Assembly: GCA_011763485.2 (NCBI GenBank) | Contig: JAANSK020291156.1 | Span: 1-20,031, forward strand | DNA from: Isoetes engelmannii | Taxonomy: Eukaryota > Streptophyta > Lycopodiopsida > Isoetales > Isoetaceae | Length of the DNA stretch: 20,031 nucleotides | Direction: 5' to 3' | Part shown: positions 18,708-20,031 of the stretch, in pieces | Numbering within the stretch: the first letter of the stretch is position 1 | Layout: the number at the start of each line of letters is the position of its first letter | Notes under the pieces: generated by a model | Told to the model about the DNA's origin: nothing | Seen by the model: the letters and a program-made list of their open reading frames with translations, nothing else | Database searches by the model: none | Made by a program: the position numbers and the translations under genes

Positions 18708-19270
18708 CTTTGTTGGGTTGTAAAAGCTAACTTGATGAACCGTACTAAAATGGAAAATGAGCCATTCGGTGTGTTCGTCTAGATTCCATTTAGCCCGAAC
18801 TCAAATGTGTTCGGATGTTGTTTGATATTTGAGGAATATCAAGTTCTTGTGACGAGATCGATTTTTTCTCAGTGGCCATTGGGACATCATGTTTCTATAT
18901 TGTAACCCTACCTAGACCTTGAGGGCAAGGGCCCTACGATAAGGGAGGAAATTGTTACAATGTATTTAGAAAGGGCGGGGGGGGGCAATAACTAATGTTA
19001 ATCCCTAACGAAAGTAAATGATTGAGGAATTGTGTTAAACCTACCACGAACAAGATGGTCTAGGTGCAGAATAGGCTTGTTGTGTTCCTTCTTGTATTGA
19101 GTCCCATAAACCTTTTGGTGTTTGGTGGACGATAAAACTCAATGCACTTCAATTCAACTTTATCTAAATTAACTTCAAATGCACAAGTTATAGAACACAC
19201 ATTTAAAGAACTATAACTTGAAGACTCCAACTTAATTTTAACAGTCTATTAATTGGAAAGGTCTTAATCT
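18708..19270. other. Anonymous intergenic stretch
   Basis: No gene is recognised. A GGGAGGAAATTGTTACAATG string near 18941 and a G-run near 18977 are the only notable local features; the former vaguely recalls the end of an LTR-element polyprotein, but nothing supports it. Confidence 0.45.
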
Positions 19271-19370
19271 CATCTATAAATGTGTTATGAAGGGCACTTT
19301 TTTTGTTTGACCAGTCTCACTTATCATCTATAAATGTTATGAAGGGCATTTTTTTTATTTGATCAGTCCC
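19271..19370. repeat. 54-bp tandem duplication, two copies
   Basis: CATCTATAAATG, then TTATGAAGGGCA, a T-run, TTTGA and CAGTC, occurs from 19271 and again from 19325. The copies differ by a small indel in the first part, in T-run length and at a few bases. Confidence 0.85.
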
Positions 19371-19559
19371 AAAAAAGTTATTGTTGTTTAGCCAAACACC
19401 TTCATTTTAGGGGCATTTTGAGATTTTCTTAAACTGCAATAAATGTTTGGCTCAAATTACTGTTACTTTGTGCCCATTTTATCTGGCGCAAAAACTCCTT
19501 TGCATGTCTAGGGCTGCGCTGTCGAGATGAAGACATGCTATTGCCTGCTCTATTTGTGC

Positions 19560-19623
19560 TCCAATGCAGGGGCCTTGCAAGGGTCTCGACTCCAATAATC
19601 CAATGCAGGGGTCTTGCAAGGGC
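19560..19623. repeat. 39-bp direct repeat
   Basis: CCAATGCAGGGGCCTTGCAA occurs at 19561 and, with one T for C, at 19600. The repeat lies just left of the LINE-C tail. Confidence 0.85.
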
Positions 19624-19647
19624 GCTTAAGATGGCACAATCAACATT

Positions 19648-20031
19648 TGTTTTTCTTTTTTCTTTTTTCTTTTTTTTTTTCTTTTTTTTTTTTTTGTTGA
19701 ACGTGGATCTTTATTACCCAGAAGAATACAAAGAGTACATGGGGGACTCAGAACCCAGTGGAGAAAATGTTCACTAGAGCAAAACTACCCACCATGCACA
19801 TAACATAGAAGAGCAGACAATACATATCACCAAGAGCACAAGTGGCTATGAGTAAGTATTAATCTGAAGATATCGCTTCCAAATATTACTCTTGATGTCA
19901 TCCTTTAAGGAGGAACACATATAAGCTTTTACAATGCGAGAGCGAGCGTCACTAAGCACTTGAGTATCTGGAAAGACCTGTCCCTTGAAGATGAGAAGGT
20001 TTCGTCTCTTCCAGATGGACCAGATGATCCA
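19648..20031 (-). mobile_element. LINE-C: 3' end of a third non-LTR retrotransposon, cut by the window edge
   Basis: A T-rich run (19648-19695, minus-strand poly(A) with scattered G in the minus reading) borders a ~150-bp 3'UTR and then the end of ORF2, read on the minus strand. AATAAAG lies just before the tail on the minus strand (rc of CTTTATT near 19710). The frame is open to the window edge, so this copy may be younger than LINE-A or LINE-B. Its 5' end and target duplication are outside the window. Confidence 0.8.
19846..20031 (-). CDS. LINE-C ORF2 C-terminus (partial)
   Basis: The last 61 codons of ORF2 are open on the minus strand, ending with TAG at 19848-19846. The translation begins WIIWSIWKRRNLLIFKGQ, the W-x-x-W-x-x-W-K-x-R-N-x-x-x-F motif typical of the region after the zf-RVT domain in plant L1 elements. 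It has the same layout as the LINE-B end (CWVVWKRICHLVF) but is a different family or a distant copy. No stop or frameshift is visible in this part. The rest lies off the right edge. Confidence 0.75.
   Translation of the reverse strand, partial: WIIWSIWKRRNLLIFKGQVFPDTQVLSDARSRIVKAYMCSSLKDDIKSNIWKRYLQINTYS

Noticed and set aside
18708-19020. Possible end of an LTR-element polyprotein near 18941
   Set aside because: Only a vague resemblance to a polyprotein end; no LTR, polypurine tract next to a TG, or longer frame supports it.
19535-19777. 80-codon frame with a poly-Phe stretch
   Set aside because: The poly-Phe is the plus-strand reading of the LINE-C poly(A) tail.

Overview
The window looks like nuclear DNA of a land plant, most likely a seed plant. 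It holds one intron-bearing gene for a plant MscS-like mechanosensitive channel (MSL10 class) among decayed retrotransposons, a small DNA transposon, tandem repeats and microsatellites. Nothing prokaryotic is visible. I cannot name the species. The gene's short introns (65-120 bp) and the plant-type retroelement features (initiator-Met primer binding site, Tourist-like MITE) support 'plant' but no finer placement.

Layout. 1-2515 is the 5' part of a LINE (LINE-A) on the minus strand: a ~58-bp tandem repeat array with small hairpins, then a long decayed ORF1 of coiled-coil type, then the start of the ORF2 endonuclease, which runs off the left edge. 2627-2990 and 8960-9310 are two halves of a diverged ~185-bp tandem array, split by one LTR retrotransposon (2991-8959, plus strand). 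That element has both LTRs, a primer binding site, a polypurine tract and a frameshifted gag with a CCHC knuckle, but no pol. 9311-11270 is mostly anonymous AT-rich DNA with a GGAA microsatellite and a possible inverted-repeat element. 11271-13821 is the MSL10-like gene: five exons, 725 residues after splicing, and no visible damage. 14725-17380 is a 5'-truncated, decayed LINE (LINE-B, minus strand) with recognisable reverse transcriptase and zinc-binding domains. 17712-18065 is a Tourist-like (PIF/Harbinger) MITE with a TAA target duplication. 18417-18707 is a 108-bp tandem duplication followed by a (GATA)n run. 19648-20031 is the 3' end of a third LINE (LINE-C, minus strand), entering from the right edge.

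How the parts relate. The channel gene is the only apparent cellular gene, and its reading frame is intact while all surrounding coding remnants are broken. The three LINEs lie on the minus strand; the gene and the LTR element lie on the plus strand. The LTR element is younger than the ~185-bp array because it interrupts it at a reconstructable empty site. The points most worth follow-up are LINE-A (coiled-coil ORF1 preceded by hairpin-bearing monomers), the gag-only LTR element with a palindrome at the start of both LTRs, and a stop-free 108-bp intron in the channel gene whose retention would insert 36 residues.
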